Of a stretch of 64,000 bases of DNA, positions 1 to 10,244 are shown piece after piece (within the stretch, counting starts at the first letter, position 1; each line of letters starts with the position of its first letter). Under the pieces are notes generated by a model. That model was not told the DNA's origin. It saw nothing but the letters and a program-made list of their open reading frames with translations, and ran no database searches. The DNA lies in contig NZ_FMYL01000003.1 in the NCBI RefSeq assembly GCF_900096955.1, forward strand, positions 186,001 through 250,000. Reading direction: 5' to 3'. The stretch comes from Acinetobacter boissieri (GTDB lineage: Bacteria > Pseudomonadota > Gammaproteobacteria > Pseudomonadales > Moraxellaceae). The translations under genes and the position numbers were made by a program.

Positions 1-677
1 AAGAAGAGGTACGCCGTTTACGTGGCACTATTGAAGAGCATGAAAATACAATACAACAACTGAAAAAAGACCTAGATAACCATTATGCCGACCTAGATCA
101 AAGACTACAGATACTACAGCAGAAAGTTGATGATCAACAGCAACAACAAGCACAACAACCTAGCGCTGCACCAGTAGCGCCTTCTGTACCCGCTACACCT
201 AAAACGGTTGTTCCACCTACTACAACCAATAAACCAGCAAGTACAAACAAAGCAACCAGTATTGCACCAGAAACAACAGCCGAAACAAAAAAAACAGACT
301 TAACCGAGAAAGAGGCTTACACGCTTGCGCTAGAAGCTTACAAACAAGGTGGGGCTAAAAAAGCAATTGCACCTATGCAAGACTTCATTAAAAATTATCC
401 TAAAAGTATTTATATTGGTAATGCCCACTTTTGGTTAGCGGAGTTTAATCTTGCCATTACACCTGCAAATTACGTGGCAGCAAAAAAGAACTATGATATT
501 GTTGCCAAACAGTATGCTGAATCAGATAAAGCTTCTCGTGCTTTATATCAACTCTATAGTATTGCAAAAGAAGTTGATCATAATCTAGCTCTAGCAACGA
601 AGTATAAGCAAATTATTTTAAGCAAATATCAAGATTCGAAAGAAGCTGGTTATTTTAAAACGACTTCAAAAAGCTAA
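1..677 (+). CDS. cpoB: Cell division coordinator CpoB (YbgF), 3' part
   Basis: The gene enters from the left edge; 224 codons are visible in frame 3 and end at TAA 675-677. The visible N-terminal part is charged and heptad-like (coiled coil). A Gln/Pro/Thr-rich linker follows, then a C-terminal TPR domain starting near 301 that matches the Tol-Pal-associated YbgF/CpoB fold. In the periplasm this family links outer-membrane constriction by Tol-Pal to septal peptidoglycan synthesis. Upstream tol/pal genes would be expected outside the window. The family call rests on domain order and the typical tail; the missing 5' end is the only gap. Confidence 0.88.
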   Translation, partial: EEVRRLRGTIEEHENTIQQLKKDLDNHYADLDQRLQILQQKVDDQQQQQAQQPSAAPVAPSVPATPKTVVPPTTTNKPASTNKATSIAPETTAETKKTDLTEKEAYTLALEAYKQGGAKKAIAPMQDFIKNYPKSIYIGNAHFWLAEFNLAITPANYVAAKKNYDIVAKQYAESDKASRALYQLYSIAKEVDHNLALATKYKQIILSKYQDSKEAGYFKTTSKS

Positions 678-687
678 TCATAGAAAT

Positions 688-720
688 AAAAAAGACGAGC
701 TATATAGCTCGTCTTTTTTA
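688..720. terminator. Bidirectional intrinsic terminator between cpoB and lpxA
   Basis: A perfect hairpin with GACGAGC/GCTCGTC arms is flanked by an A-run on the left and a T-run on the right. It lies 10 bases after the cpoB stop and 14 bases from the convergent lpxA stop, so it can end both transcripts. Confidence 0.9.
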
Positions 721-733
721 CCAAACCGTTTAA

Positions 734-1522
734 TTAACGTACAATACCACGTTTAGATTGTTCCAAAGAATCAATTAAAAGCTGTACTTCAGTTACGTTC
801 GGTAAAATTTCCGAGCGAATACGCTCTATTGCTTGTACTGTGGTCAAGTTTTCTTTATAGATTAGTTTAAAGGCTTCACGTAAGCCATTAATAATCTCTC
901 TAGACCAACCTCTACGCTTCATGCCTTCAATATTAAGTCCAAAAGCATGTGCCGGGTTACCAGAAGCCATCACATATGATGGTACATCTTTAGTAATCAA
1001 AGAAGCAGCACCAATCATGCTATAAGAATCAATTTTACAAAATTGATGTACACCTGAGTTACCGCCCACAACGACATGACTACCAACGTGAACATGACCC
1101 GCTATACCAACATTATTTGCAAAAATATTATGGTCACCAATTTGACAATCATGCGCAATATGCGTATTCACCATCAATAGATTATGATGCCCTATTTTGG
1201 TCAAGGCATGGTCTTGTACTGTACCACGATGTAAGCTTGAGTGTTCACGAATGGTATTATAATCACCAATTTCAAGCCATGTCTCTTCACCATGATACTT
1301 TAAGTCTTGGCATACCTCGCCAATACTCGCAAATTGGAAAATTTGATTATTTTGACCAATACGCGTGTAGCCTGCGACAACAACATGTGAATGTAACACT
1401 GTTCCAGATGCAATCGTTACTTCTGGGCCAATTATACAATACGGACCTATCGAAACATCTGATGCAATAACTGCTGATGGGTCGATAATCGCAGTGGAGT
1501 GGATATTTGCCGTATTTCTCAT
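734..1522 (-). CDS. lpxA: UDP-N-acetylglucosamine acyltransferase LpxA
   Basis: First enzyme of lipid A synthesis in the cytoplasm: it moves a 3-hydroxyacyl chain from acyl-ACP to the 3-OH of UDP-GlcNAc. The protein is a left-handed beta-helix of hexapeptide repeats. The catalytic-His segment THIAHDC is present and a helical C-terminal domain follows. The start at 1522 (MRNTANIHS) gives 262 residues, the usual family length. An in-frame extension to 1618 would run into fabZ and is rejected. It sits 7 bases after fabZ and is the last gene of the block; lpxB does not follow. Confidence 0.96.
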   Translation of the reverse strand: MRNTANIHSTAIIDPSAVIASDVSIGPYCIIGPEVTIASGTVLHSHVVVAGYTRIGQNNQIFQFASIGEVCQDLKYHGEETWLEIGDYNTIREHSSLHRGTVQDHALTKIGHHNLLMVNTHIAHDCQIGDHNIFANNVGIAGHVHVGSHVVVGGNSGVHQFCKIDSYSMIGAASLITKDVPSYVMASGNPAHAFGLNIEGMKRRGWSREIINGLREAFKLIYKENLTTVQAIERIRSEILPNVTEVQLLIDSLEQSKRGIVR

Positions 1523-1529
1523 GCCTACT

Positions 1530-2009
1530 CTATAACTTTTGATGGGAGATAATAATTTCTGCTGTTGTTGCAACAATTCCGTCAACAGAAGCAGTACATT
1601 GATATTTATAAATACCACGTTTTTGCATAATGAGCTCAGACTTTAAAACCAACTGATCACCTGCAACAACTTGTTTTTTAAAACGTATTTTCTCAGCACC
1701 AGCAAATAAAAATAATGAGCCTGGGGTAGGCTTAACATCATTCATCACAAAACCTAAAATACCGGATACTTGTGCAAGTGCTTCAACAATAAGTACACCA
1801 GGCATAATAGGATATTCAGGAAAATGCCCTTGTAAAAACTCTTCATTAATTGAAACGTTTTTATAACCCACAATCGCATTGTCTGTAATTTCTACCACAC
1901 GATCTACCAATAAAAATGGGTAGCGATGTGGTAGATATTCACGAATTTGCTGGATATTCATTGGCAATTCGGGTTTATTTTGATTTGTTTTTTCTGACTC
2001 TGTGACCAT
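1530..2009 (-). CDS. fabZ: 3-hydroxyacyl-[ACP] dehydratase FabZ
   Basis: Removes water from 3-hydroxyacyl-ACP in fatty-acid elongation and so competes with LpxA and LpxD for the same acyl-ACP. The hot-dog fold shows the catalytic His62 in GHFP and Glu76 in IVEALAQ. At 159 residues it is slightly longer than many homologues because of a polar N-terminal tail of about 16 residues; translation could also begin at the Met before NIQQIREYLPHRYP. It starts 1 base after the lpxD stop, which suggests translational coupling. Confidence 0.96.
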   Translation of the reverse strand: MVTESEKTNQNKPELPMNIQQIREYLPHRYPFLLVDRVVEITDNAIVGYKNVSINEEFLQGHFPEYPIMPGVLIVEALAQVSGILGFVMNDVKPTPGSLFLFAGAEKIRFKKQVVAGDQLVLKSELIMQKRGIYKYQCTASVDGIVATTAEIIISHQKL

Positions 2010-2010
2010 A

Positions 2011-3081
2011 TTACTTACGCATCTTTAAAGTGGATTCAATTGACTCTATTTGAGTCTGTATATGATCTAGTCGTTTGACAAGTTTGGTCAATGGCACATC
2101 TGCTAATTGTCTTAGGCCTATAACCATTTTTCGCCATTGCTTACTTTCAAAAGAACCTGTGCCTGAAGAATAAGTTCCGGACTCTAAAATACTTTTTGTG
2201 ACCATTGACATTCCTGTTAACGTCACATTATCAGCAATTTTAATGTGCCCACTCACACCACATGCCCCTGCTAATATACAGTTTTTGCCAATCACCGTAC
2301 TGCCAGCAATACCTGAATTTGCTGCAATTGCAGTGTTTTCACCAATATTCACATTATGGGCAATTTGCACAAGGTTATCAATAATCACGCCATTAGATAA
2401 AATTGTATCATCTAGAGCACCTCGGTCAATACAACAATTTGAGCCTATGCGGACATCATTCCCAATTTGAACAGAACCTAATTGCGCAATACGGTGCCAC
2501 TTTGCTTGATACGGTGCAAAGCCAAAACCCTCACTGCCAATTACAGTGTTTGCATGAACTCTGACACGATCACCAAGCTTAGCACAACCTGTAATTGTAA
2601 CATGAGAGTCAATAAAGCAGTTCTTTCCCACTTCTACACCACGGTCAATTTTAGCATGTGACTGAATACGTGTCGCATCACCTATCACGCAATTTTCACC
2701 AATGACCGCATAATGTCCAATGTATGCACTATCTGCGACAATCGCAGACGAGTGAATTTGTGCAGTTTCTTCAATACCTGAATGCTGACCTTGAATTTCA
2801 AATGCATGTGTGAGTTGTGCAAAAGCAAGGTATGGATTATCTACAATAATATATTGTTTAGTCTTCGGTAATTCTTTTTGTAAATCGGATGTGATAATTA
2901 ACACACCCGCTTTAGATAAAATCGCCTGTGGCAGATATTTTTGGCCATTAACAAAAGAAATCTGATTTTCATTTGCCTGCTCAAGACTAGCTAAGCCCTG
3001 AACAAGAAAGTCTGCCGAGCCAAGTAACTCACCTTGTACAAGATGAGTTACATTTGAAAGTTTATGGTGTTGTTGATTCAT
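2011..3081 (-). CDS. lpxD: UDP-3-O-(3-hydroxyacyl)glucosamine N-acyltransferase LpxD
   Basis: Third step of lipid A synthesis: N-acylation of UDP-3-O-acyl-GlcN. It has an N-terminal uridine-binding domain (residues about 1-100), a hexapeptide-repeat beta-helix (about 105-310) and a C-terminal helix. The catalytic His242 lies in IAHNVNIG. The length of 356 fits Acinetobacter/Pseudomonas LpxD. Only 3 bases separate it from the skp stop. Confidence 0.96.
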   Translation of the reverse strand: MNQQHHKLSNVTHLVQGELLGSADFLVQGLASLEQANENQISFVNGQKYLPQAILSKAGVLIITSDLQKELPKTKQYIIVDNPYLAFAQLTHAFEIQGQHSGIEETAQIHSSAIVADSAYIGHYAVIGENCVIGDATRIQSHAKIDRGVEVGKNCFIDSHVTITGCAKLGDRVRVHANTVIGSEGFGFAPYQAKWHRIAQLGSVQIGNDVRIGSNCCIDRGALDDTILSNGVIIDNLVQIAHNVNIGENTAIAANSGIAGSTVIGKNCILAGACGVSGHIKIADNVTLTGMSMVTKSILESGTYSSGTGSFESKQWRKMVIGLRQLADVPLTKLVKRLDHIQTQIESIESTLKMRK

Positions 3082-3084
3082 AGA

Positions 3085-3573
3085 TTATTTAGCTACATTT
3101 ACTTTTTGAAGCATTTTATCAGTTAAATCACTATTATTGTCATATGCAAGAGCAGCATTTTTATTCAAAATCACATCTAAATTGTTTTCTTTACGCAGTT
3201 GTTCAGCAGCTTGCTGTACACGTGCAGTAAAAATTTGACTTGTCGTTTGCGATGCTGTCTGTACACGTTGCTGTATACTTTGCTCTAGACCATTAATTTC
3301 TTTTACTTTCGCTTCATACTGTGTTTTAAGTTGCTGTACTTCAGCAGGTTTAGCGTTAGCTGCTTTTTCTTGTAGCGCTTGAATTTCTTGATTGAGTTGC
3401 TCAGCACGCGTTGCACTTGGTTTTACTGACTGTTGTAGCGAGTCATTTTGTTGCTTCAAGTACGTACTGCTCTCTACAATACGTTGCATGTCAACTACGC
3501 CATAACCTGCTGCATGAGATACTGTTGCAATAGTAGAGCTTAAAATAAGTAAAGTTGCTGCTAATTTGTTCAT
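3085..3573 (-). CDS. skp: Periplasmic OmpH/Skp-family chaperone
   Basis: Holdase that keeps unfolded outer-membrane proteins soluble on their way to the BAM complex. A signal peptide with likely cleavage after SHA (residue about 21) is followed by a long Gln/Lys/Glu-rich coiled coil (about 40-130) and the C-terminal segment of the OmpH family. At 162 residues it has normal length. It sits between bamA and lpxD as in other proteobacteria. Confidence 0.92.
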   Translation of the reverse strand: MNKLAATLLILSSTIATVSHAAGYGVVDMQRIVESSTYLKQQNDSLQQSVKPSATRAEQLNQEIQALQEKAANAKPAEVQQLKTQYEAKVKEINGLEQSIQQRVQTASQTTSQIFTARVQQAAEQLRKENNLDVILNKNAALAYDNNSDLTDKMLQKVNVAK

Positions 3574-3611
3574 AAGATAACCTTTTAATATTTCGCTTTA
3601 AGTAGTCGTAC

Positions 3612-6053
3612 TTAGAAAGTACGACCGATTTGGAATTGAATGGACTGGGTTTGATCACCGTCTTTCTTGTTTAACGGATACGCATAACTGATTGAAAGTG
3701 GTCCAATCATAGTGTTCCATGTGAGTCCAACACCCGCACTGTAGCGTAAGTTTGATAAATCAAAGCCGTAATTATCTTTACAGTATTGCTTGCCACTTAC
3801 TTTAGTCGTACCGTCGTAAAAATCCGAGATATTTTTACATTCTGTATCAAATGTTTGCCCACCTTCAACAAATAAAGCAGGTCTTACATTTCTAGCCCAG
3901 TCACCTTTAGACGGTACAGGTAGGATAATTTCTCCACCAAATTGTACTAAAGCATTACCACCTACTGGATCTTTGTTTGAGTCAGTTGTTTGTGTACCAC
4001 TATAATATTCACCAGGGTATCTTGGGCCCAGTGTATTGTCTTCATAACCACGGACTGATCCCCAACCACCTGCATAGAAGTTTTTCCAAAATGGTAAGTC
4101 ATGGCCGTAACCTATTTTACCGTAACCACGTAAACCAAAGCCTTTACCAATTGGGAAGAATACTTGCCCACTATAAGTCAACTTCTCATACGCAGAGTCA
4201 CTACCAGGCAATGCGACTTCTAAATTGACAGAGTGAAGTTGACCAGCAGTTGGGAACATTGGACGATCTAGGGTATTAAATGCCCAACCTAAATTAGCAA
4301 GGTAGTTTAAATAACTGCCTTGATATTCATTATAGGTACCCGCTGTGGTGGTTGTGCTATTTTTAATTTTTCCATCATGATTTAATAAATAGCCACCATA
4401 AGCGATAGAACCATAAATATCTGTGGTGATTTTAGTATTTTCAATACCTAAAGAGCCACTAATACTTTGGTTCTCATCAATCGGATAAGACAAGCTTGCA
4501 CTTGCGCCGAGTGCTTTTGAGTAGTAGTCACTAACGTGATAATCTTCATACGGTTTGGTTTCACGATAATAAACATTGTAGCCAGCACTCACGCCATCGA
4601 TGGTGAAGTAAGGGTCTGTAACCGATAAATTATAGTTTGTTGAATATGACGAACGTGTGAAGTCAAAAGCAACACTGTTGCCTGTGCCCAAGAAATTACT
4701 TTGGCTAATCCCTGCCTGATACGTTACACCACCACTTTGTGAGTAACCAATCGCAAGCGTACTTGTACCTGAGTGTTGCTCTTCTACATTTACATCAAGA
4801 TCGACCTGATCTGGCACGTTTTGAATACGTGTCACTTTCATATCTACTGTTTTGAAGTAACCTGTACGCTGCAAGCGAATTTTTGACAAATCAATTTTTT
4901 CGTTGCTTGCGAAAGCACCTTCCATTTGACGCATTTCACGACGTAAAACGGTATCTGCTGTTTTCGTATTACCCATAAAATTAATACGGCGAATGGTAAC
5001 TTGTTGTCCTGGATTGATAAAATAAACTACATTTACAATTTTTTTATCATTATCAATTTGAGGAACAGCATTGACTTGTGCAAAGTAATACCCTGCATTT
5101 CCATATTTTCTTAATAATAAATTTTTAACAGCATCAATTTTTTCTTGTGAATAGACTTCGCCATCTTTATAAATTTGGAGTGTTTTTAATTCTTCAGGTT
5201 TATACAAAGTATCGCCCAAGAATTTAGTTGTACCTACTTTAAATTGTTGGCCCTCACTGACTGAAAGGTTAATAAAGATTTTATTTCTATCTTCACTAAT
5301 ATTTAGATCAGATGAATTTACTTCAAAATTCACATAACCATTGTTCAGATAAAGTGCACGCATTGCATCTAGGCTTGTTGCCATTTTTTCTTTAGCAAAT
5401 GCATCATTACGTGTCAGAATTGAATACCAACGTGCTTCTTTGAGTGCAAATACTTGTTTAATATCTTCATCACTAAACACTTTATTGCCAACCACATTCA
5501 CTTCAATAACTTTTGCAGATTTACCTTCTACAAAATTTACAGTGACGTCTACACGGTTGTTTGGTCTCTCAGTCGTCTCGACTTTAACAGTCGCATTATA
5601 ACGACCTTGCTGCGTGTATTGTTGCTCAAGTTCAGTCTCAACCGTTTGTAGTAAAGCAGGTTTGAGGACTTCACCTTCAGCAATTCCCATTTTTTTAAGG
5701 CCGTCTTGTAGGGCCTCTTTAGGAATAAGTTTATTGCCTTTAAATTCTACTTTTGCAATAACTGGTCGTTCAGAAACATTGAATAACAATGTCCCATCAG
5801 ACTGTTGGGATGCTTTAATATCATTAAACATGCCTGTATCGTAAAGTGTATGAATTGCACTATTGAGTATGGCATCATTGACACGATCACCACTTTTAAT
5901 AGGCAACATACTCGAGACATTGGCTGGTGTTAAACGAACTAGACCATCAAATTTGATATTTTGTGCAATAAAGTCATCAGCCGCATAAGCTTGTTGTACT
6001 GCTGCCATTGCACTAACGAGCGCAAGAGGCATAAAAAGATGTGTGTGACGCAT
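3612..6053 (-). CDS. bamA: Outer membrane protein assembly factor BamA
   Basis: Core of the BAM complex, which inserts beta-barrels into the outer membrane. A signal peptide ends at AYA, five POTRA repeats follow (to about residue 420), then a 16-strand barrel that ends in the aromatic outer-membrane signal IGRTF. I chose the ATG at 6053 (MRHTHLF, 813 residues) because the signal peptide begins there; a GTG at 6068 would add five residues. The gap to rseP is short, and rseP, bamA and skp appear co-transcribed. Confidence 0.96.
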   Translation of the reverse strand: MRHTHLFMPLALVSAMAAVQQAYAADDFIAQNIKFDGLVRLTPANVSSMLPIKSGDRVNDAILNSAIHTLYDTGMFNDIKASQQSDGTLLFNVSERPVIAKVEFKGNKLIPKEALQDGLKKMGIAEGEVLKPALLQTVETELEQQYTQQGRYNATVKVETTERPNNRVDVTVNFVEGKSAKVIEVNVVGNKVFSDEDIKQVFALKEARWYSILTRNDAFAKEKMATSLDAMRALYLNNGYVNFEVNSSDLNISEDRNKIFINLSVSEGQQFKVGTTKFLGDTLYKPEELKTLQIYKDGEVYSQEKIDAVKNLLLRKYGNAGYYFAQVNAVPQIDNDKKIVNVVYFINPGQQVTIRRINFMGNTKTADTVLRREMRQMEGAFASNEKIDLSKIRLQRTGYFKTVDMKVTRIQNVPDQVDLDVNVEEQHSGTSTLAIGYSQSGGVTYQAGISQSNFLGTGNSVAFDFTRSSYSTNYNLSVTDPYFTIDGVSAGYNVYYRETKPYEDYHVSDYYSKALGASASLSYPIDENQSISGSLGIENTKITTDIYGSIAYGGYLLNHDGKIKNSTTTTAGTYNEYQGSYLNYLANLGWAFNTLDRPMFPTAGQLHSVNLEVALPGSDSAYEKLTYSGQVFFPIGKGFGLRGYGKIGYGHDLPFWKNFYAGGWGSVRGYEDNTLGPRYPGEYYSGTQTTDSNKDPVGGNALVQFGGEIILPVPSKGDWARNVRPALFVEGGQTFDTECKNISDFYDGTTKVSGKQYCKDNYGFDLSNLRYSAGVGLTWNTMIGPLSISYAYPLNKKDGDQTQSIQFQIGRTF

Positions 6054-6097
6054 GCCTATTTTTTCCACTAAGTTAAATATTGTGTAAGCCTTGTTTT

Positions 6098-7453
6098 TTA
6101 TAAACGCATAAAATCATTAAATAAAGCAAGGATCATCATGCTACCAAGCAGTACCATACCGACTTTTAAGCCAAATAGCTGTATTTGTTCTGAAACAGGT
6201 TTACCCCGAATTGCTTCAATAAAGTAGTACAGTAAATGCCCACCATCAAGCATAGGAATGGGTAATAAATTTAAAATACCTAAACTTACGCTCATTAAAG
6301 CCATAAAAGAGATAAATGTTTGCCAACCCATTTCAGCACTTTGCCCAGCTACTTTTGCGATCGTAATTGGTCCAGATAAGTTATCTAAACCAATTAAACC
6401 ACGAACCATTTTAACAATCGAGTTTAACATCATGCCAGAAACATCATATGTTTTATGAATCGCTCGACTAAATGCTTCTATAGGAGAATACTGTATTGTT
6501 TGCTTGTAGTCATCTGGAATAACAATTTTACTGCTGTTACTTTGTACACCAAGCACACCTGTCACATTACCCATGTCATCACGGTGCCCTTGTGGCATAA
6601 CCTTCAAATGAATTTCTTGTGCTTTACGAAGCACTGTAATATCCAGCATTTTCTCTGGTGATTTTTTAACAATATCAACCACATCAAACCAATCAGGTGT
6701 AGCAATACCATCAATTGAAACGACTCGATCACCAACTTGCATTCCTTGACGTACGGCTGCACCGTCATCACTTAATTTCTGTACAATTGGTTCAATTTTA
6801 GGTCGATATGGTAAAAAACCCAAGCTATCAAAGACCGATTTTTTTTGATCGTTCAAAAAATGTTGGACTGGTAGATCAAAGATTTTAATTTTCCCTTGAT
6901 TCTCTGCTTGAATCTGTATATTGCCTGTTTCACCAACACGGCGTACCAATGCAAAATTAACAGCATCCCATGTAGATACTGCTTGGCCATCTACTGCAAT
7001 AATTTTATCACCAACTCCTAACCCTGACTGTGCAGCAGGCGTATCACTCATGACTTTACCGACTCGGGTGTTAAGCTGCTCCTGCTTTGGTAAAAATAAA
7101 ATCCAAAATAACACTACAGCTAAAATCAGGTTAATAACCGGTCCTGCCGCAACGATGGCTATTCTCTTCCATACTGACTGCCGATTAAACGCGTAAGGTA
7201 AATCTTCTGCTTTCACATTTCCTTCACGTTCATCTAGCATTTTTACATAACCACCTAATGGTAATGCAGAAAGTTGGTATTGAATTCCTGTTTTTTTAGA
7301 TGTCCATTTAAACAGTGTTGGCCCAAAACCAATCGAATAAACCAGCACTTTGACACCGAGCTTTCGTGCAGTGTAGTAATGCCCAAACTCATGAATTGCA
7401 ACTAAAGGACCCAATAGTAATGCAGCAGCAGCAATCATAAAAAGTACATTCAT
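6098..7453 (-). CDS. rseP: Site-2 protease RseP (zinc intramembrane metalloprotease)
   Basis: Cleaves the anti-sigma factor RseA and remnant signal peptides inside the inner membrane. The zinc motif HEFGH is at residues 21-25 in the first membrane helix. Two PDZ domains follow (about 120-200 and 205-290), then the second zinc-ligand motif in a C-terminal helix (LDGGH). The 451-residue length is typical. It lies 5 bases from dxr. Confidence 0.96.
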   Translation of the reverse strand: MNVLFMIAAAALLLGPLVAIHEFGHYYTARKLGVKVLVYSIGFGPTLFKWTSKKTGIQYQLSALPLGGYVKMLDEREGNVKAEDLPYAFNRQSVWKRIAIVAAGPVINLILAVVLFWILFLPKQEQLNTRVGKVMSDTPAAQSGLGVGDKIIAVDGQAVSTWDAVNFALVRRVGETGNIQIQAENQGKIKIFDLPVQHFLNDQKKSVFDSLGFLPYRPKIEPIVQKLSDDGAAVRQGMQVGDRVVSIDGIATPDWFDVVDIVKKSPEKMLDITVLRKAQEIHLKVMPQGHRDDMGNVTGVLGVQSNSSKIVIPDDYKQTIQYSPIEAFSRAIHKTYDVSGMMLNSIVKMVRGLIGLDNLSGPITIAKVAGQSAEMGWQTFISFMALMSVSLGILNLLPIPMLDGGHLLYYFIEAIRGKPVSEQIQLFGLKVGMVLLGSMMILALFNDFMRL

Positions 7454-7458
7454 TTTAT

Positions 7459-8655
7459 TTACTGCCCCTTACTTTGAATATATGTATTTGCTGTATGACG
7501 AGCCAATGTATCATGACCTAAAATAATATCTAAACTATTTGCAGCAACATTGTCGATTTTGTTTAACACAAAATCTATCAATTTAGGAATATCTGTAAAC
7601 TTTATTTTCCCGTTTAAAAAAGCATCTACTGCAATTTCATTCGATGCATTGAGTACAGTTGGCATAATACCACCGGCTTGAATTGCTTCTCTTGCCAATT
7701 GTAATGCAGGGAATCTTTGATGATCTGGTGGTTGAAAATCCAAATGATGATTTGCAAACAAATCGAGTGCCGGTACTGATGTATGTATACGCTTAGGCCA
7801 TGCCAATGCATGTGCAATTGGCGTACACATATCTGGATTACCCATTTGTGCTAAAGTTGAACCATCAACATATTGCACCATAGAGTGAATAATACTTTGT
7901 GGATGCACAACAACTGTGACTTTAGATTCACAAATATTGAATAAATGGCAAGCTTCTATCAGCTCTAAACCTTTATTCATAAGTGTTGCAGAATCTACAG
8001 AAATTTTTTGCCCCATAGACCAGTTCGGGTGCTTACATGCTTGTGCTGGAGTGACATGCTCTAAATCTGAAGCACTGCTGTTTAAAAATGGACCGCCAGA
8101 TGCTGTGAGAAGAATTTGTGAAATACCTTGGCTTAAAGATATCTCTGTATTTTTTGTATTATAATCATGAGGTAAGCACTGAAAAATGGCATTGTGTTCA
8201 GAGTCTACAGGAAGCAATAATGCATTATTCTTTTCTGCCTCTTGCATCATAATATCACCTGACATGACCAAGGCTTCTTTATTTGCCAGTAATACTCGTT
8301 TTCCAGCTTTCACCGCGGCAAGTGTTGGCAACAAACCTGCGGCGCCAACAATGGCGGCCATAACAATATCAACATCTGCATGTGATGCAATATAAACGAG
8401 CCCTTCTTCATCACTTAATATTTCTATATCAACTAAATTGTGATGCTGTAGCTTTTGCCATATTTCTTGTTTTTTCTCTTGGGGAACAACGACAACTTTT
8501 GGTCGATATGTTAAACAGATTTCAACCAACTTATCTATACGATGATAGCCTGTAACAGCAAAGACAGTATATTGCGCCGTATGCTGTGCCAAAACTTTAA
8601 GTGTGCTGTCACCAATAGAACCCGTTGCACCCAAAATACATACGTTTTGTCGCAT
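7459..8655 (-). CDS. dxr: 1-deoxy-D-xylulose 5-phosphate reductoisomerase
   Basis: Second step of the MEP isoprenoid pathway: DXP to 2-C-methylerythritol 4-phosphate with NADPH. It has the N-terminal nucleotide motif GATGSIG, a central metal/substrate region including LLPVDSEHNAIFQ and the SGGP loop, and a C-terminal helical domain. Length 398 is normal. Its ATG shares one base with the cdsA stop (TAATG), so translation is coupled. It makes the precursor used by UppS two genes upstream. Confidence 0.96.
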   Translation of the reverse strand: MRQNVCILGATGSIGDSTLKVLAQHTAQYTVFAVTGYHRIDKLVEICLTYRPKVVVVPQEKKQEIWQKLQHHNLVDIEILSDEEGLVYIASHADVDIVMAAIVGAAGLLPTLAAVKAGKRVLLANKEALVMSGDIMMQEAEKNNALLLPVDSEHNAIFQCLPHDYNTKNTEISLSQGISQILLTASGGPFLNSSASDLEHVTPAQACKHPNWSMGQKISVDSATLMNKGLELIEACHLFNICESKVTVVVHPQSIIHSMVQYVDGSTLAQMGNPDMCTPIAHALAWPKRIHTSVPALDLFANHHLDFQPPDHQRFPALQLAREAIQAGGIMPTVLNASNEIAVDAFLNGKIKFTDIPKLIDFVLNKIDNVAANSLDIILGHDTLARHTANTYIQSKGQ

Positions 8656-9485
8656 TATAGTTCAACACCAATCAGTTTTAATAAATAAATACCTGCTGCA
8701 AATACAGGCGTAGCTGTTAATAGAGAGTCTATACGATCTAATATGCCACCATGGCCGGGAAGTAAATTGCCAGAGTCTTTTACACCTGCTCGGCGTTTGA
8801 GCATAGATTCTATTAAATCACCCAAAACCGAGGCCAATACTGTCAGCAACGATAGTAGTAAGAATGCCGCGTGTTGTAGTAAATTTAAGTGGTCAAGATA
8901 AATACTTTGCACCACAACAATAATGACCGCTGATGTCGCCAAACCACCACACAGCCCTTCTATGGTTTTTTTCGGACTCACATTCGGCACCATTGGCCTT
9001 TTACCAAATTTCCGCCCAACAAAATATGCACCACTGTCTGCAGCCCATACCAATAAAAAGAGGTACATTAACCACCAAGCAGAAATCAGCCACACAGAAA
9101 ATATAGCAGTGATTGCTGCTGTAATAAGTACTGCCCCGACAATAGTTAAACCTTTGTTATACCACGCGTCATATTCAGGATAATTTTTAATGCAAAATAT
9201 ACTAAATATGGCTACAAAAATTGCACCACACCACAGTAACAAAGATAAATCTTTAAAATATAATGTGAGTACAGAGGTCATTAAAATGATTACTGCATAT
9301 ACCTTAGAAGCGACAGCTGAAACTCCCGCAGCTTCTGGTTTAGGCATAAGTTTGTACCACTCACTACCTGCAAGTGTCGCTACAATCACCATTAAGATCA
9401 GCATTGGGTAATGAGACGGCGTGGCAAACATACAACTTAAAACTACGACCACTAAAACCAATGCGGTTTTTATCCGCTCAAACAT
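8655..9485 (-). CDS. cdsA: Phosphatidate cytidylyltransferase CdsA
   Basis: Makes CDP-diacylglycerol from CTP and phosphatidate in the inner membrane, the branch point of phospholipid synthesis. It has about eight hydrophobic helices and the CDS signature near the C terminus, with K-D, PGHGG and DRxD elements all visible. Length 276 is normal. It lies 3 bases after uppS. Confidence 0.95.
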   Translation of the reverse strand: MFERIKTALVLVVVVLSCMFATPSHYPMLILMVIVATLAGSEWYKLMPKPEAAGVSAVASKVYAVIILMTSVLTLYFKDLSLLLWCGAIFVAIFSIFCIKNYPEYDAWYNKGLTIVGAVLITAAITAIFSVWLISAWWLMYLFLLVWAADSGAYFVGRKFGKRPMVPNVSPKKTIEGLCGGLATSAVIIVVVQSIYLDHLNLLQHAAFLLLSLLTVLASVLGDLIESMLKRRAGVKDSGNLLPGHGGILDRIDSLLTATPVFAAGIYLLKLIGVEL

Positions 9486-9488
9486 GTA

Positions 9489-10238
9489 TTAATTCTCAAT
9501 TTTATCTTGTTGGATCTGCTCAGACGTTTTACCAAAACGGCGCTCACGCTCTGCAAATACCTTAAACGCATTATTTAGCTCTTCTATGGAAAACTCTGGC
9601 CACAATACTTTACTAAAATATAGCTCTGCATATGCCAGTTGCCATAACAAAAAATTAGATATGCGATAATCTCCACCTGTTCGAATCAACAAATCAACTG
9701 GAGGTAAATCCCCTAAACAGACATATTGGCTAAATAATTCAGCATTAATGTCTTTAACTAAAATTTTTCCGTCTATTGCATCTTGGGCAATTTTTCGAGC
9801 ACTGTCTGCAATATCCCATTGACCACCATAACCCACTGCAATGGTCAGCGTCATTTTATTAAAATGTGCAGTTTTTCGTTCAGTGTCTGAAACAAGTGTT
9901 TTTAAATGAGGTGGCAACCGTGTTTGATCACCAATAAACCTTAAAGCAATTTCAAATTCAATCATTCGTGGAATTTGCTCAAGAATGGCTTGTTCTAAAA
10001 GCCACATGAGCAAATCGACTTCAGCTTGAGGACGATTCCAATTTTCACTAGAAAAAGCAAATACCGTCAATGCTCTCACACCAACCTTACGACAATGTTC
10101 AACAACAGGATCTAAAACCAACTTCCCCTGCCGATGCCCTTCACCTTTTGGTAAATCTCTTTTTTTAGCAAAACGATTGTTGCCATCCATAATGATAGCA
10201 ACATGTTGAGGAGGAAAAATATCTTCAACGATCGTCAT
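9489..10238 (-). CDS. uppS: Undecaprenyl diphosphate synthase (cis-prenyltransferase)
   Basis: Extends farnesyl diphosphate with eight isopentenyl units to give the C55 lipid carrier for peptidoglycan and LPS. The catalytic Asp and diphosphate-binding loop lie in MDGNNRFA (residues 17-24). The FSSENWNRP segment and the C-terminal RTGGDYRISNFLLWQ motif are both present. Length 249 is normal. It is 6 bases from frr. Confidence 0.96.
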   Translation of the reverse strand: MTIVEDIFPPQHVAIIMDGNNRFAKKRDLPKGEGHRQGKLVLDPVVEHCRKVGVRALTVFAFSSENWNRPQAEVDLLMWLLEQAILEQIPRMIEFEIALRFIGDQTRLPPHLKTLVSDTERKTAHFNKMTLTIAVGYGGQWDIADSARKIAQDAIDGKILVKDINAELFSQYVCLGDLPPVDLLIRTGGDYRISNFLLWQLAYAELYFSKVLWPEFSIEELNNAFKVFAERERRFGKTSEQIQQDKIEN

Positions 10239-10244
10239 AGTCTG

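Noticed and set aside
1117..1470. Plus-strand frame of 117 codons inside lpxA
   Set aside because: It lies wholly inside the well-supported lpxA gene on the other strand, lacks a ribosome site and has a His/Tyr-rich composition typical of a shadow frame.
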